64,000 nt of DNA from Paenibacillus sp. SYP-B3998 (GTDB lineage Bacteria > Bacillota > Bacilli > Paenibacillales > NBRC-103111). The position numbers and the translations under genes are program-made. Shown in pieces: positions 16,467 through 25,146 of the stretch; position 1 is the first letter of the stretch, and each line of letters begins with the position of its first letter. Under the pieces are notes generated by a model that ran no database searches, was not told where the DNA came from, and saw only the letters and a list, made by a program, of their open reading frames with translations. The stretch lies in the NCBI RefSeq assembly GCF_010820665.1, contig NZ_JAAIKC010000003.1, forward strand, positions 372,001 through 436,000, given 5' to 3'.

Positions 16467-18554
16467 ATGAAAGGATTCTATTTGAGATGGTTGTTTGCAA
16501 TGATCTTGCCGATGCTCGTTTTAGCTTTATCGCCTGTCGGTTCTAACGCACAGGATGGCGGAATTAGAATTGAAAAGCAGACACCTGGGGTTGTCGATGC
16601 TCCTCCGACAATCGCTATCCAAAAACCGGAAATTTTATCGATAACAACCAAAGATGTAGATGTGAAGATGACATGTATGGATGACGATCCAGCAGGTTGC
16701 AAGAATGTCACATTAGAGGCAGATGGAAAACAGATTTTGTCAAGCGTCGACGGGCTCGATACAGTGATTTCACTTGCAGAATATGAGGGGAGAGGAGTTA
16801 CTTTAAAATTTACGGGATACGATTCTGCTGGGCAGCGGACTGAAGCAGTAAGGTATGTGAACGTAGATAGCGGCAATCGTCGTCTAAGCCTGGTAAATAG
16901 TTTTCCGAATGCAAGGTCCCTTGACCTCGATTCAGCCAGAGTACTTCTCCTTCATGAAAATAATTTTGAAATCAGGGATCTGCATTCAGGCCAAGTGATC
17001 GCATCCATTCCTAACAGCTTAGACGCAGCAATTAAAGAGGCTTATTTAACACCCAAAGGGGCAATGATTAGAACGAATGCAACAATCTACGAATGGAGAG
17101 AGGATAGACTTAGCTTCGTACTGGATACTTATGCGTATGCCACATTTGATAGCCTAATAAAAATAAAAGGCAATTATGCTCTTATTAAGAAAAATTATTG
17201 TGGTGTACTAAGGAATCTATTAACAGGGGCAGATACAATAATTGCTCCTTCCTGTTCAATAGAAGGACTTTTAGAAGATGGCACTGCGATTTATAGTTCT
17301 GGTAATGAAGACGGCGTTTTTAGGCAGTATAAAGAGGGTATAGGATCCTCAGTTTTCTTTGTTGCTCCACCTGGATATGTAATGATTGGGACAGATGAGG
17401 TCAGCACGTTATTAATGAAATTTGGTTCTGAGGATAAGTTCCCCCTAAAATATACACTGCTGCTACATACTTCGTCGGGGAACCGCGAGCTAGGTCCATT
17501 TGTAATTGGTTATCTTCCCGAGCATGCTTATAAATTAGATATTATGCAAAATAATGGTTGGATTGCTCATTTTCAATTTGGTCACAGCGAGAAGGAAGAA
17601 GAAGGGATACTTGGCCCTCTAGAACTATGGGTTATTTCTCCTGACGGGACGGAGCAACAAGTAGCGGATGAGGACTATTACGATAGACTGGAATCTATCT
17701 CAGAAAATGGAGATGTCTTATTTAAGACCGAAGGAAGCTATGATACTTTTTATGTAAGCGACAACGTCGCAGGTCAAAGGGATGGTTTCATACGAATACC
17801 TGTTGGTATAACAAATCCCGTTTGGAGGGGTGATCAATTGTACGGCATCATGAGCTTCGACAACCAAATTACTCAGGTATATAGAATCAACACGGATTCT
17901 AATCCAGAACAGCCAGACACGACGGCTCCCGTAATTAGTAAAGTGAAACCTGCTGATGGAGTAACGATTACCACGGCAACGCCTACGCTGTCAGCCAAAT
18001 TAACAGATAAGCATTCTGGCATCAATGCCGATTCCATTCGTCTCAAACTGGATGGAGAAGTCCTGCAAGCTCATTATGAGATCACTACAATGACCGTTAC
18101 GGCTTCAGCCTATGGCTTGTCGAATGGCATCCATCATCTGGAGATTATCGTTGCGGATCGTGCTGGGAATACAGCGCTATCAACCACTAGCTTCCAAAAG
18201 AAAGATCTGGAGCCGACTGGTAAATTACAGTTCACTACCCTCGCAACGATGGTTGACGAGCGCGCGGGTACGGTAACGGCCACTGTATATCGCAGCGGAG
18301 GCAGCAGCGGAGGGCTAACAGTCAATTATAGGACATGGAACAGGTCTGCTTCGGCAGGGAGCGACTACATTTTCTCATCGGGTCAACTGACATTCGCGAA
18401 TGGCGAAATGAAGAAAAGCATTCAAGTTAAGATCGTGAATGATACTTACAAAGAACAATTAGAAGTATTTTATCTGAGCCTGTATGCTCCCTCTGAGGAA
18501 GGAGCCCTAGGAGCCAATACGGAAACAACATTCATCATTAGGGATGATGATTAA
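16467..18554 (+). CDS. Secreted multi-domain protein with C-terminal Calx-beta domain
   Basis: The protein has 695 residues. A Sec signal peptide (MKGFYLRWLFAMILPMLVLA, cleavage after SNA) is followed by an Ig/cadherin-like domain (about 45-140). A central stretch of about 330 residues has repeating beta-rich blocks (propeller-like). A bacterial Ig-like segment (about 490-575, SGINADSIRLKLDGE) and a Calx-beta domain (about 585-695, with VDERAGTVTATVYRSGG and ENTE/DDD-type Ca-binding acidic residues) complete it. No LPXTG, SLH or lipobox is present, so it should be released or wall-associated non-covalently. AAGGAGG precedes the start. An adhesin or matrix role is plausible but not shown. Confidence 0.7.
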   Translation: MKGFYLRWLFAMILPMLVLALSPVGSNAQDGGIRIEKQTPGVVDAPPTIAIQKPEILSITTKDVDVKMTCMDDDPAGCKNVTLEADGKQILSSVDGLDTVISLAEYEGRGVTLKFTGYDSAGQRTEAVRYVNVDSGNRRLSLVNSFPNARSLDLDSARVLLLHENNFEIRDLHSGQVIASIPNSLDAAIKEAYLTPKGAMIRTNATIYEWREDRLSFVLDTYAYATFDSLIKIKGNYALIKKNYCGVLRNLLTGADTIIAPSCSIEGLLEDGTAIYSSGNEDGVFRQYKEGIGSSVFFVAPPGYVMIGTDEVSTLLMKFGSEDKFPLKYTLLLHTSSGNRELGPFVIGYLPEHAYKLDIMQNNGWIAHFQFGHSEKEEEGILGPLELWVISPDGTEQQVADEDYYDRLESISENGDVLFKTEGSYDTFYVSDNVAGQRDGFIRIPVGITNPVWRGDQLYGIMSFDNQITQVYRINTDSNPEQPDTTAPVISKVKPADGVTITTATPTLSAKLTDKHSGINADSIRLKLDGEVLQAHYEITTMTVTASAYGLSNGIHHLEIIVADRAGNTALSTTSFQKKDLEPTGKLQFTTLATMVDERAGTVTATVYRSGGSSGGLTVNYRTWNRSASAGSDYIFSSGQLTFANGEMKKSIQVKIVNDTYKEQLEVFYLSLYAPSEEGALGANTETTFIIRDDD

Positions 18555-18651
18555 TATCAGGAGGAAATAGGCACCCATAGTATAGCTGTAAAATTATAGT
18601 TCCGATATGGTTAGTTTCTAGCTATCTAGGGCTCATGTTCTCGTTATCAGC

Positions 18652-18684
18652 TGCGTTCACTCCAATGAGTGGACGCAGTTTTTA
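18652..18684 (+). terminator. Rho-independent terminator
   Basis: CTGCGTTCACTC and GAGTGGACGCAG (one mismatch) flank CAAT and are followed by TTTTT. It ends the secreted-protein transcript. Confidence 0.85.
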
Positions 18685-18842
18685 TTTAGCAGAGCCGTTT
18701 TTTATCGTCCAATAGCTGTACGACCAATTAACTCGATAATCTTCGAGGTAATAATGTGCATCATTTGAAATACCCTTAATGCTTCCGTTAATATCTGACA
18801 AATACTTATATAGTTCTTCTGTGTTTAAGGGAGTGTTCTGTC
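18683..18842 (-). pseudogene. Short coding remnant of an unrecognised protein
   Basis: The reverse strand is open for about 52 codons (QNTPLNTEELYKYLSDINGS and later YYLEDYRVNWSYSYW) and ends in a stop at 18683. There is no start codon or ribosome binding site at the upstream end. Composition is protein-like, so I read it as the tail of a lost gene. I do not recognise the family. Confidence 0.35.
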
Positions 18843-18964
18843 ATTAGTGAGGGGAGTATAGTGTCAATATATGTCGGGTGACAAAAACCTTATCTCATTC
18901 CCGATGGAGGTATTCTGTGAGCAGTATAAGAGCAATGGAAGCTCAAAGATGCGGTTCTGACTGT

Positions 18965-19365
18965 TTAGCAAGGTGTTGCAGAGATCAATAATCCTCCTGG
19001 TTTCAACAGTTCATTAATTCTTTGTAGAACGATATGTTCATCTTCCAACAAATGCAGAACATGAAAGACCAGGATGACATCAAATGAGCCTTTTTTATAC
19101 CTTTCATCAAAAATGGTCGAATGAGCATAGTTTATATTTGCAATGTTCGCTCTTTTGCCTTATCAATCGCATGAATCCCTTTCACATATTGTGCAATTTC
19201 ATTTGATATCAATCCAATCCCACAACCGTAATCCAAAACAATGTCGCTTATTTTGAGATGCGTTTTCGTTCTTTTTATTATATTGATGCAAGTCTGTTCA
19301 TCCTTCATTTCTAATTGATCATATTTACTTGCTGTTTTGTCCCAAAAACTTTCTGATTTATTCAT
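18965..19365 (-). pseudogene. Frameshifted, truncated class I SAM-dependent methyltransferase
   Basis: From the ATG at 19365 (AAGGGG upstream) the first frame encodes MNKSESFWDKTASKYDQLEM and the SAM motif VLDYGCGIGLISNEIAQYV. At about 19150 the frame breaks. The next frame continues NINYAHSTIFDERYKKGSFD, VILVFHVLHLLED and LLKPGGLLISATPC, then stops. These are motifs I to post-III of a ubiE/bioC-like methyltransferase. The last quarter of the usual protein is missing. It lies 33 bp downstream of the DUF4386 gene and was probably in its operon. Confidence 0.8.
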
Positions 19366-19398
19366 TTCAGTTACCCCTTCTTTTCTAGAGCATCTATC

Positions 19399-20097
19399 TT
19401 AATTGGATACAGAATCCTGCTCCGCCCGGTTGAATCCTTTAATGATTAGCCATATAGCCAAAACCAGTTGTTGAAAGGCTATTGGAATGTTCAACATCAT
19501 GTAGGTTGCATCCAGACCGATGAAGCGAATCATAAATAATAAGCTTGCCAATATGGACAATGCAGACCCAATAAGACCCGAAACTGACAACCAACGTGGA
19601 ACTAATTTTGTTTGGTAAAATATGCAGTTAAACAAGAACATAGCCAAAACAAATGCCAGTGTCGTTGCCACATGGTTCACCAAATCACGTCCTTCCCGTA
19701 ACAATCCACCCAGGGTCTGAAAATACGATACATTCAGAGTTCCAACTTTTGTAAATTCGTGGCTTAATGTCAATAGTAGCAGAAGAATGATTACACCAAT
19801 AATAATGAACACACCCGCAATGATGCCGAAAGCAACAGATCCAAGAGCTAAACCTTTATTATGCTTACTTAAAATCGGATACATCAAAATAGGAATACCA
19901 ACATATGCAACAACCATTAACAACTGGAAAAACGCTCCTATTAGTACCTGATTTCCATTTGTAGAAGCCTTGACAAGGTAGTCTGCTCCATCTATAACAG
20001 GAACAACACTAAATATACCTGTAACCAACCCGGCTATTAATAACACCCCAGTAATTACTGCAGACCTTCTACCTGATTTTGTATTCTTCCTCAACAT
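19399..20097 (-). CDS. DUF4386 integral membrane protein
   Basis: The protein has 232 residues with six predicted transmembrane helices (for example SAVITGVLLIAGLVTGIFSV and IIAGVFIIIGVIILLLLLTL). The family, DUF4386, has the typical YFQTLGGLLREGRDLVNHVA segment, and its function is unknown. The start is fixed by AAGGAGG 8 bases upstream. It is intact and sits among decayed genes; the frameshifted methyltransferase follows it by 33 bp. Confidence 0.8.
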   Translation of the reverse strand: MLRKNTKSGRRSAVITGVLLIAGLVTGIFSVVPVIDGADYLVKASTNGNQVLIGAFFQLLMVVAYVGIPILMYPILSKHNKGLALGSVAFGIIAGVFIIIGVIILLLLLTLSHEFTKVGTLNVSYFQTLGGLLREGRDLVNHVATTLAFVLAMFLFNCIFYQTKLVPRWLSVSGLIGSALSILASLLFMIRFIGLDATYMMLNIPIAFQQLVLAIWLIIKGFNRAEQDSVSN

Positions 20098-20151
20098 AAT
20101 TAACCTCCTTATAATACCTACCCAATGACGGATGTTTGCGGGACGTGCGAA

Positions 20152-20297
20152 TTAAGAGGTCAAAGAAGTAGCGATGATGACATTTCCTCTTTTACGTCCG
20201 GTATCGGCATATCGATGTGCTTCAGCCGCTTGGTCCAGTGGGTATTGCCGATTAATCAATCCTGCCTTACAAATTTCACTCCCCAGTTTTATCCACG
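20152..20297 (-). pseudogene. C-terminal remnant of a zinc-type alcohol dehydrogenase / quinone oxidoreductase
   Basis: The frame ends GLINRQYPLDQAAEAHRYAD, TGRKRGNVII. This is the usual end of MDR-superfamily quinone oxidoreductases. Everything before it, including the nucleotide-binding domain, is missing. It is directly preceded by the XRE remnant. Confidence 0.65.
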
Positions 20298-20299
20298 TT

Positions 20300-20444
20300 T
20301 TATTGCTTATCATCATATAGAAAGACCTCTTCGATGGACTTTCCGAAAACACGCGCGATGCGAAAAGCCAACTCCAATGAAGGTGAATAATTCCCCTTCT
20401 CGATAGCTCATCTCGTTATGATTGCTGATCGCATCCTTTCCCAT
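20300..20444 (-). pseudogene. XRE-family regulator with internal deletion
   Basis: An ATG at 20444 with AAAAGGAG upstream begins MGKDAISNHNEM, like the start of small Bacillota XRE regulators. After a deletion the third frame continues EKGNYSPSLELAFRIARVFG, KSIEEVFLYDDKQ and a stop, the exact end of such regulators. The DNA-recognition helices in between are lost. Such regulators are normally paired with the membrane protein gene seen just upstream. Confidence 0.65.
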
Positions 20445-20765
20445 GTTAAACTCCTTTTCTATAAAAGTATAATTGAGCGAACGTCCCAGTAGAACGGATA
20501 AAAAACCGAAGAAGATCAACACAAGAAACGTTAAGTAAGTTGGAAGATCCGTAACGAGCGGAACCATGGATAATATAAACCTGAGGAAAAACACATATAG
20601 CGAAATCCGGTCTGCCTTCAACTCGATGATCTTATCAAACTCATCTTCAAAAGAAGGCTGATCTTCATTCGTGGCGATCTTATTGAAGATGACAACCACG
20701 ATATGAATGATAACCTTAGCTACAATCGACACCGGGAGCAGCACCAGATTACGGGCTGGCATTGT
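20445..20765 (-). pseudogene. Membrane-protein gene (partner of XRE regulator), N-terminus lost
   Basis: The reverse frame encodes RNLVLLPVSIVAKVIIHIVV, FEDEFDKIIELKADRISLYV and three hydrophobic helices. This is the pattern of small membrane proteins that precede XRE regulators in Bacillota. The 5' end runs into a DinB remnant of the opposite strand at about 20765, so the first helices and the start codon are missing. It is non-functional by inference. Confidence 0.55.
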
Positions 20766-20769
20766 GGTC

Positions 20770-20868
20770 AATAAAGATGTGACGGCGCGCACGCTGCTTT
20801 ACATAATTGCCGGACATGCGGCGCATCATTTGAATGTCATTAAGAATGCTTCTGGGCAGTTAAACTAA
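20770..20868 (+). pseudogene. C-terminal remnant of a DinB-family protein
   Basis: The forward strand reads NKDVTARTLLYIIAGHAAHH then LNVIKNASGQLN and a stop. This matches the third metal-binding helix (GHxxHHxxV) and end of DinB/YfiT-like proteins. The upstream part is replaced by the oppositely oriented membrane-protein remnant, so a rearrangement joined the two. Confidence 0.6.
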
Positions 20869-21206
20869 CCAACGTGGGAGAGCTTTTCGCTGCAACGAAG
20901 CTGTCAGGGGTTCTATCCCCCTATTCTCCACGGGATGAAAACAAGTATGGGGTGACTGGAAGAAGAGTCGGTATGACGGTGTGAAATATGTTTTGGTCTC
21001 CGACAATACGAAAATGGAGGTTAGGAATAGGTGCAGTCTGCTTGCTGAATTGATGCTAGCACATGATAGATAATGGATGTTTATTTAGAGCCTTTCCGAT
21101 TTCCTGTTATAAATTAATAAAGATGGAGTTACGCCCTTTCAAAACAAATAGGGCTTGAATAAGATTGTATAAACACCTTATTAAAAATTGGGGAAGTGGG
21201 ATTAAT
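20869..21206. other. Non-coding stretch before the phosphonate operon
   Basis: No gene is supported here. At 20906-20922 AGGGG-TTCTATC-CCCCT resembles a tRNA/tmRNA T-arm and is followed by ATTCTCCACG, like a degraded acceptor end, but no matching 5' half is present. TATAAA near 21110 could be a -10 of the operon promoter, without a convincing -35. Confidence 0.35.
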
Positions 21207-21944
21207 TTGACAATTGGCAAAATGATTAAACACAAAGAGCTGCTTCAGCGTCCAGCGTTGCGGAAATATCTGCCTGAAACTCATTGGATTTCACCCGCAA
21301 GGACCTTACGGATGATCAGATCGTATTCTTCCATTTTCATCAAGCCCAATAAGGGCAGCGGAGGAACAGGTATCATCCGAGCGAAAAGGATACGAAATGT
21401 TTACGAGGTTGGCTGTGGACAAAGACGTAAGATGGTCGGTCCCGCTTCCCTGTACAGAGCGATTCAATCCTTCCAGAAGCCGTCCCAGCGATATCTTGTA
21501 CAGAGAGGGCTTCAATTGGGCCGATACAAGGGCTCGATCTTTGACGTGAGGATTTATATGCAGAAGCCAAAATCAAGATGGGTCATTTCTGGAATGGCTG
21601 CCCGAGTGGCTGCACCCAATCGTTTTGTTACCAATTACCATAAAGGAGGGCATGGCGAGTCGCTAGACAAAGTACTCTTGCATCTTTTTGGGAACGAACG
21701 AAGAAAAGTCAATGATCGCCTGAGTAAAATATCTGACTTATCCTATAGCATTGCGACAACCATCAATGAGCACCATTCCATTCGTGAACTGGGGATTGAT
21801 CTTGGAATAGAGAAAAGCGGACGCATTTGGTTTATTGAAGCCAACTCGAAGCCAGGTCATATGTTGTTCAGTCAATTGCCCAATAAAACTATGCTGAATA
21901 CTATTATGAAAAACAAGCGTCTGATTCGGAAGCTGTACTCCTAA
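21207..21944 (+). CDS. YheC/YheD-type ATP-grasp protein (first of the phosphonate operon)
   Basis: The protein has about 245 residues from the TTG at 21207; a longer TTG start at 21165 has no ribosome binding site either. It matches the YheC/YheD (ATPgrasp_YheCD) family: PETHWISPARTL, the ATP-binding Lys of IFIKPNKGSGGTGI, the FDVRIYMQK strand, and ELGIDLGIEKSGRIWFIEAN with the Mg-binding Glu and Asn. YheC/D proteins are known as spore-coat-associated ATP-grasp proteins; ATP-grasp enzymes usually join a carboxylate to an amine via an acyl phosphate. It lies 26 bp upstream of the PEP mutase gene on the same strand, so it is likely a partner of phosphonate synthesis, perhaps ligating 2-AEP. The function is inferred. 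Confidence 0.75.
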   Translation: MTIGKMIKHKELLQRPALRKYLPETHWISPARTLRMIRSYSSIFIKPNKGSGGTGIIRAKRIRNVYEVGCGQRRKMVGPASLYRAIQSFQKPSQRYLVQRGLQLGRYKGSIFDVRIYMQKPKSRWVISGMAARVAAPNRFVTNYHKGGHGESLDKVLLHLFGNERRKVNDRLSKISDLSYSIATTINEHHSIRELGIDLGIEKSGRIWFIEANSKPGHMLFSQLPNKTMLNTIMKNKRLIRKLYS

Positions 21945-21970
21945 TATTTTATAAATAAAGGAGAAGTTCA

Positions 21971-22855
21971 ATGAAAAAAACAAAAAAGCTAAAACAAATG
22001 ATCTGCTCGAATAATCTGGAGTTTTTAATGGAAGCCCATAATGGTCTGTCAGCTAAAATCGTCGAAGAGACTGGGTTTAAAGGAATTTGGGCCAGCGGGT
22101 TATCGATATCTGCTGCAATGGGCGTGAGAGATAATAATGAGGCTTCCTGGACACAGGTGCTGGATGTTCTGGAATTTATGAGCGATGCCTCTTCCATCCC
22201 AATTTTGCTTGACGGGGATACGGGCTATGGAAACTTCAACAATGCCAGGAGGTTGGTTAAAAAGCTGGAGCAGCGCGGGATCGCCGGCGTTTGTATTGAA
22301 GATAAGCTATTTCCCAAAACCAACTCATTCATAAATGCAAAATTCCAGCCACTTGCTGATACGGATGAATTTTGTGGAAAAATTAAAGCAATGAAAGATA
22401 CTCAAGCCGATGAGGACTTTGTGCTTGTGGCAAGAGTGGAAGCGTTTATTACAGGGTGGGGGCTTGAAGAGGCGCTTCGGCGTGCGGAGGCTTATCGCCA
22501 GGCAGGGGCCGATGCCGTACTGATTCACAGCAAACGATCGGACAGTTCGGAAATCGAAGCGTTTATGAAAGAATGGGGGGGAAGATTACCGGTTGTGATT
22601 GTGCCTACCAAATATTTTTCTACTCCGACCGTCAGGTTCCAGGAGCTCGGAATCAGCCTCGCGATCTGGGCAAACCATAATCTGAGGGCATCGATTGAAG
22701 CTATGAAAAAAATATCCGGGCAAATTTTTCAGGATAAAAGCCTGGTTCAAGTGGAAGGCAGGATCGCCACTGTAGAGGAAGTGTTTAGACTTCAAGGGGC
22801 TGAGGAACTTAAGACGGCTGAAAAAAAATATCTTCCCTCAAAGAAGAAAGATTAG
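21971..22855 (+). CDS. pepM: Phosphoenolpyruvate phosphomutase (PEP mutase)
   Basis: The 294-residue protein belongs to the isocitrate-lyase/PEP-mutase superfamily. It carries the diagnostic PEP-mutase motif [10 protein letters not shown] (EDK-x5-NS), which separates true mutases from methylisocitrate lyases and oxaloacetate hydrolases. The Mg-binding segment [13 protein letters not shown] is upstream. It converts PEP to phosphonopyruvate, the first C-P bond-forming step. AAAGGAG precedes the ATG. Seven bases separate it from the decarboxylase gene that makes the reaction irreversible. Confidence in the enzyme is high. Confidence 0.93.
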   Translation: MKKTKKLKQMICSNNLEFLMEAHNGLSAKIVEETGFKGIWASGLSISAAMGVRDNNEASWTQVLDVLEFMSDASSIPILLDGDTGYGNFNNARRLVKKLEQRGIAGVCIEDKLFPKTNSFINAKFQPLADTDEFCGKIKAMKDTQADEDFVLVARVEAFITGWGLEEALRRAEAYRQAGADAVLIHSKRSDSSEIEAFMKEWGGRLPVVIVPTKYFSTPTVRFQELGISLAIWANHNLRASIEAMKKISGQIFQDKSLVQVEGRIATVEEVFRLQGAEELKTAEKKYLPSKKKD

Positions 22856-22862
22856 GTGGATC

Positions 22863-24035
22863 ATGATCAATACAAGAATGTTTGGAGATGAACTGAAAAA
22901 ATTAGGGTTTACGCTCTTTAGCGGCGTTCCATGCTCCTTTTTGAAAAGCTTAATCAATTATGCGATCAATGAGTGCGAATATATTGCAGCGGCCAATGAA
23001 GGGGATGCCGTAGCCATTGCTTCAGGAGCTTATATGGGGGGAAAGAAGCCAGTTGTTCTGATGCAAAATTCGGGACTGACCAATGCCGTTTCACCCTTGA
23101 CCTCTCTTCTCTACCCCTTTCGGATTCCGCTTCTTGGATTTGTCAGTCTCCGCGGGGAACTTGGTATTCCCGATGAACCCCAACACGAATTGATGGGCCG
23201 AATCACAACCCAGATGCTGGATTTGATGCAAGTGGAGTGGCAGTATCTTTCCGGCGATCTGGAGGAGGCCAGGGGTCAATTGCTGCAGGCGGAACAGCAT
23301 TTGGAACAAAACAAGTCTTTTTTCTTTGTCGTAAGAAAAGGAACTTTCAATGAAGAGGCTCTGCAAAAACAACAAACCGCTATTCATTTGAATCAAATCA
23401 AAGTAGCTGGTCATGGGAAGGATCAAATGCCGGCACGGCACGAAGCACTGACCGTCATCAATGCCATGAAGGACGATAACACCGTACAGCTAGCCACAAC
23501 CGGAAAAACCGGAAGGGAATTATACGAAGTCGAAGATTCCGATCATAACCTGTACATGGTAGGTTCGATGGGATGTATAAGCTCATTTGGGCTTGGTTTG
23601 GCTTTGACTCAAACAAATAAGGATATCGTCGTCATTGACGGGGACGGCTCCTTGCTTATGCGCATGGGAAGCCTGGCCACATCCGGTTATTACCAGCCGG
23701 CCAATATGATCCATATCCTGCTTGACAACAATGCTCATGATTCGACAGGAGGGCAAAGCACGGTATCCCATAATACCGATTTCGTAACGATTGCCGCTTC
23801 TTGTGGCTACGCGAAGTCTATATACGTTCATAGTCTAGAACAATTGAAGGCTTCCTTGAAGGAATGGAAAATGACAAAAGGCTTAACCTTCCTCTATTTG
23901 AAAATATCCAAAAGCTCAATGGATCAGCTCGGCCGCCCTGGTATCAAGCCATACGAGGTAAAGGAAAGGCTGCTTCGGTTTGTATCAAACCATCCATCGG
24001 CGGATAAGGAAGAGGGAGAGATATGCGGTCCATAA
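22863..24035 (+). CDS. ppd: Phosphonopyruvate decarboxylase
   Basis: The 390-residue thiamine-diphosphate enzyme has the family start FSGVPCSFLKSLINY and the TPP-activating Glu in AANEGDAVAIASGAY. The Mg/TPP motif is VIDGDGSLLMRMGSLATSG followed by LLDNNAHDSTGGQ. Single-chain Ppd is usually 370-400 residues. It decarboxylates phosphonopyruvate to phosphonoacetaldehyde and pulls the mutase equilibrium forward. The gene overlaps the transaminase by 13 bases, a sign of tight coupling. Confidence 0.93.
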   Translation: MINTRMFGDELKKLGFTLFSGVPCSFLKSLINYAINECEYIAAANEGDAVAIASGAYMGGKKPVVLMQNSGLTNAVSPLTSLLYPFRIPLLGFVSLRGELGIPDEPQHELMGRITTQMLDLMQVEWQYLSGDLEEARGQLLQAEQHLEQNKSFFFVVRKGTFNEEALQKQQTAIHLNQIKVAGHGKDQMPARHEALTVINAMKDDNTVQLATTGKTGRELYEVEDSDHNLYMVGSMGCISSFGLGLALTQTNKDIVVIDGDGSLLMRMGSLATSGYYQPANMIHILLDNNAHDSTGGQSTVSHNTDFVTIAASCGYAKSIYVHSLEQLKASLKEWKMTKGLTFLYLKISKSSMDQLGRPGIKPYEVKERLLRFVSNHPSADKEEGEICGP

Positions 24036-25144
24036 AGAGAATGATTTTGCTTAACCCCGGACCGGCAACCACCACAGACAGCGTGAAATGGTCCCAAGTC
24101 GTTCCGGATATTTGCCCCCGTGAAACGGAATTTGGACTTTTGATGGCCTATATATCCGAAGAACTGACCCAGCTCGTTGCCGATCCGGATCATTACACGA
24201 CGGTTTTGTTCGGCGGCTCCGGTACGGCGGCGGTAGAATCGATACTAAGTTCCGCCTTGGATAACGGGATAACGATCATCATCAATAACGGCGCGTATGG
24301 GAAGCGGATGTGTGAAATTGCCAAAGCGTACGGGCTGAATTACTTGGAATTTAAAAGTCCCCCCGACGATGCAGTGGATTTGAACGCGTTGGAACATGTT
24401 ATCCAATCCTCTCAACAACCTGTCTCCCATCTTGCCGTCGTTCATCATGAGACGACAACAGGCCTATTAAACGATGTTAAGGCGATCGGGGAAATATGTA
24501 GGCGGCATCAGATCGAAACGATCGTGGATGCCATGAGCTCGTTTGCAGCCATACCGATTCAAATGAAGGAAATGAATATATCATACCTTGCATCCAGCTC
24601 CAACAAAAACCTGCAAGGCATGCCCGGGGTTTCTTTTGTTATAGCGGAAATAAGCAAATTGGAGCTCTTAAAGCACAAGAAACAGAGAAATTATTATTTA
24701 AATTTATACGCTCAATATCAATATTTTTTGAAACATCGGCAAATGCGCTTTACCCCGCCTGTACAGACCTTATATGCCCTTAAACAAGCAATAGACGAGT
24801 TAAAACAAGAAGGGATGACGGAGAGATACGAGAGGTATGTAAAGTCATGGGAAACACTCATTAACGGACTCTTTCGATTAGGGTTAACCTACCTCGTCCC
24901 CGAAACCCACCACTCAAAAATTATTACTGCCATTGTGGAACCGGATTGTGCCGGGTATGCATTTCAAGAAATGCACGATTATTTTTACAAGGAAGACATC
25001 ATGATTTACCCCGGCAAGCTTGATGGGTTAAACACCTTCAGGATCGCCAATATGGGGGATATTACTTACAAGGATATCGAAACATTTGTAGAGCTTCTTG
25101 AACGGTATCTTAAAAGAATTGGTTTTATCGGGGAGGGAAGGTAA
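24023..25144 (+). CDS. phnW: 2-Aminoethylphosphonate--pyruvate-type transaminase
   Basis: The protein has 373 residues in the class V aminotransferase fold. It begins MILLNPGPATTTDSV and keeps ICPRETEFG, the phosphonate-binding area of PhnW. The PLP Lys is about residue 195 in SSSNKNLQGMPG. In catabolic clusters PhnW removes the amine. Here, with PEP mutase and decarboxylase in one operon and no phosphonatase (phnX), it should run toward 2-aminoethylphosphonate. Its start overlaps the decarboxylase end. The ATP-grasp gene follows two bases after its stop. Confidence 0.9.
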   Translation: MRSIKRMILLNPGPATTTDSVKWSQVVPDICPRETEFGLLMAYISEELTQLVADPDHYTTVLFGGSGTAAVESILSSALDNGITIIINNGAYGKRMCEIAKAYGLNYLEFKSPPDDAVDLNALEHVIQSSQQPVSHLAVVHHETTTGLLNDVKAIGEICRRHQIETIVDAMSSFAAIPIQMKEMNISYLASSSNKNLQGMPGVSFVIAEISKLELLKHKKQRNYYLNLYAQYQYFLKHRQMRFTPPVQTLYALKQAIDELKQEGMTERYERYVKSWETLINGLFRLGLTYLVPETHHSKIITAIVEPDCAGYAFQEMHDYFYKEDIMIYPGKLDGLNTFRIANMGDITYKDIETFVELLERYLKRIGFIGEGR

Positions 25145-25146
25145 AT

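Noticed and set aside
18560-18580. Strong AGGAGGAAATAG after the Calx-beta gene as start of another gene
   Set aside because: No start codon with an open frame follows within a usable distance.
20906-20932. Functional tRNA gene
   Set aside because: Only a T-arm-like hairpin is present; no D-arm, anticodon arm or matching 5' acceptor strand could be found.
21971-22855. Could the PEP mutase be a methylisocitrate lyase or oxaloacetate hydrolase?
   Set aside because: The EDK-x5-NS motif and the adjacent phosphonopyruvate decarboxylase and AEP transaminase are specific for PEP mutase.
24023-25144. Transaminase as part of 2-AEP breakdown
   Set aside because: No phosphonatase or phosphonate uptake gene is present, and PEP mutase plus decarboxylase in the same operon indicate synthesis.
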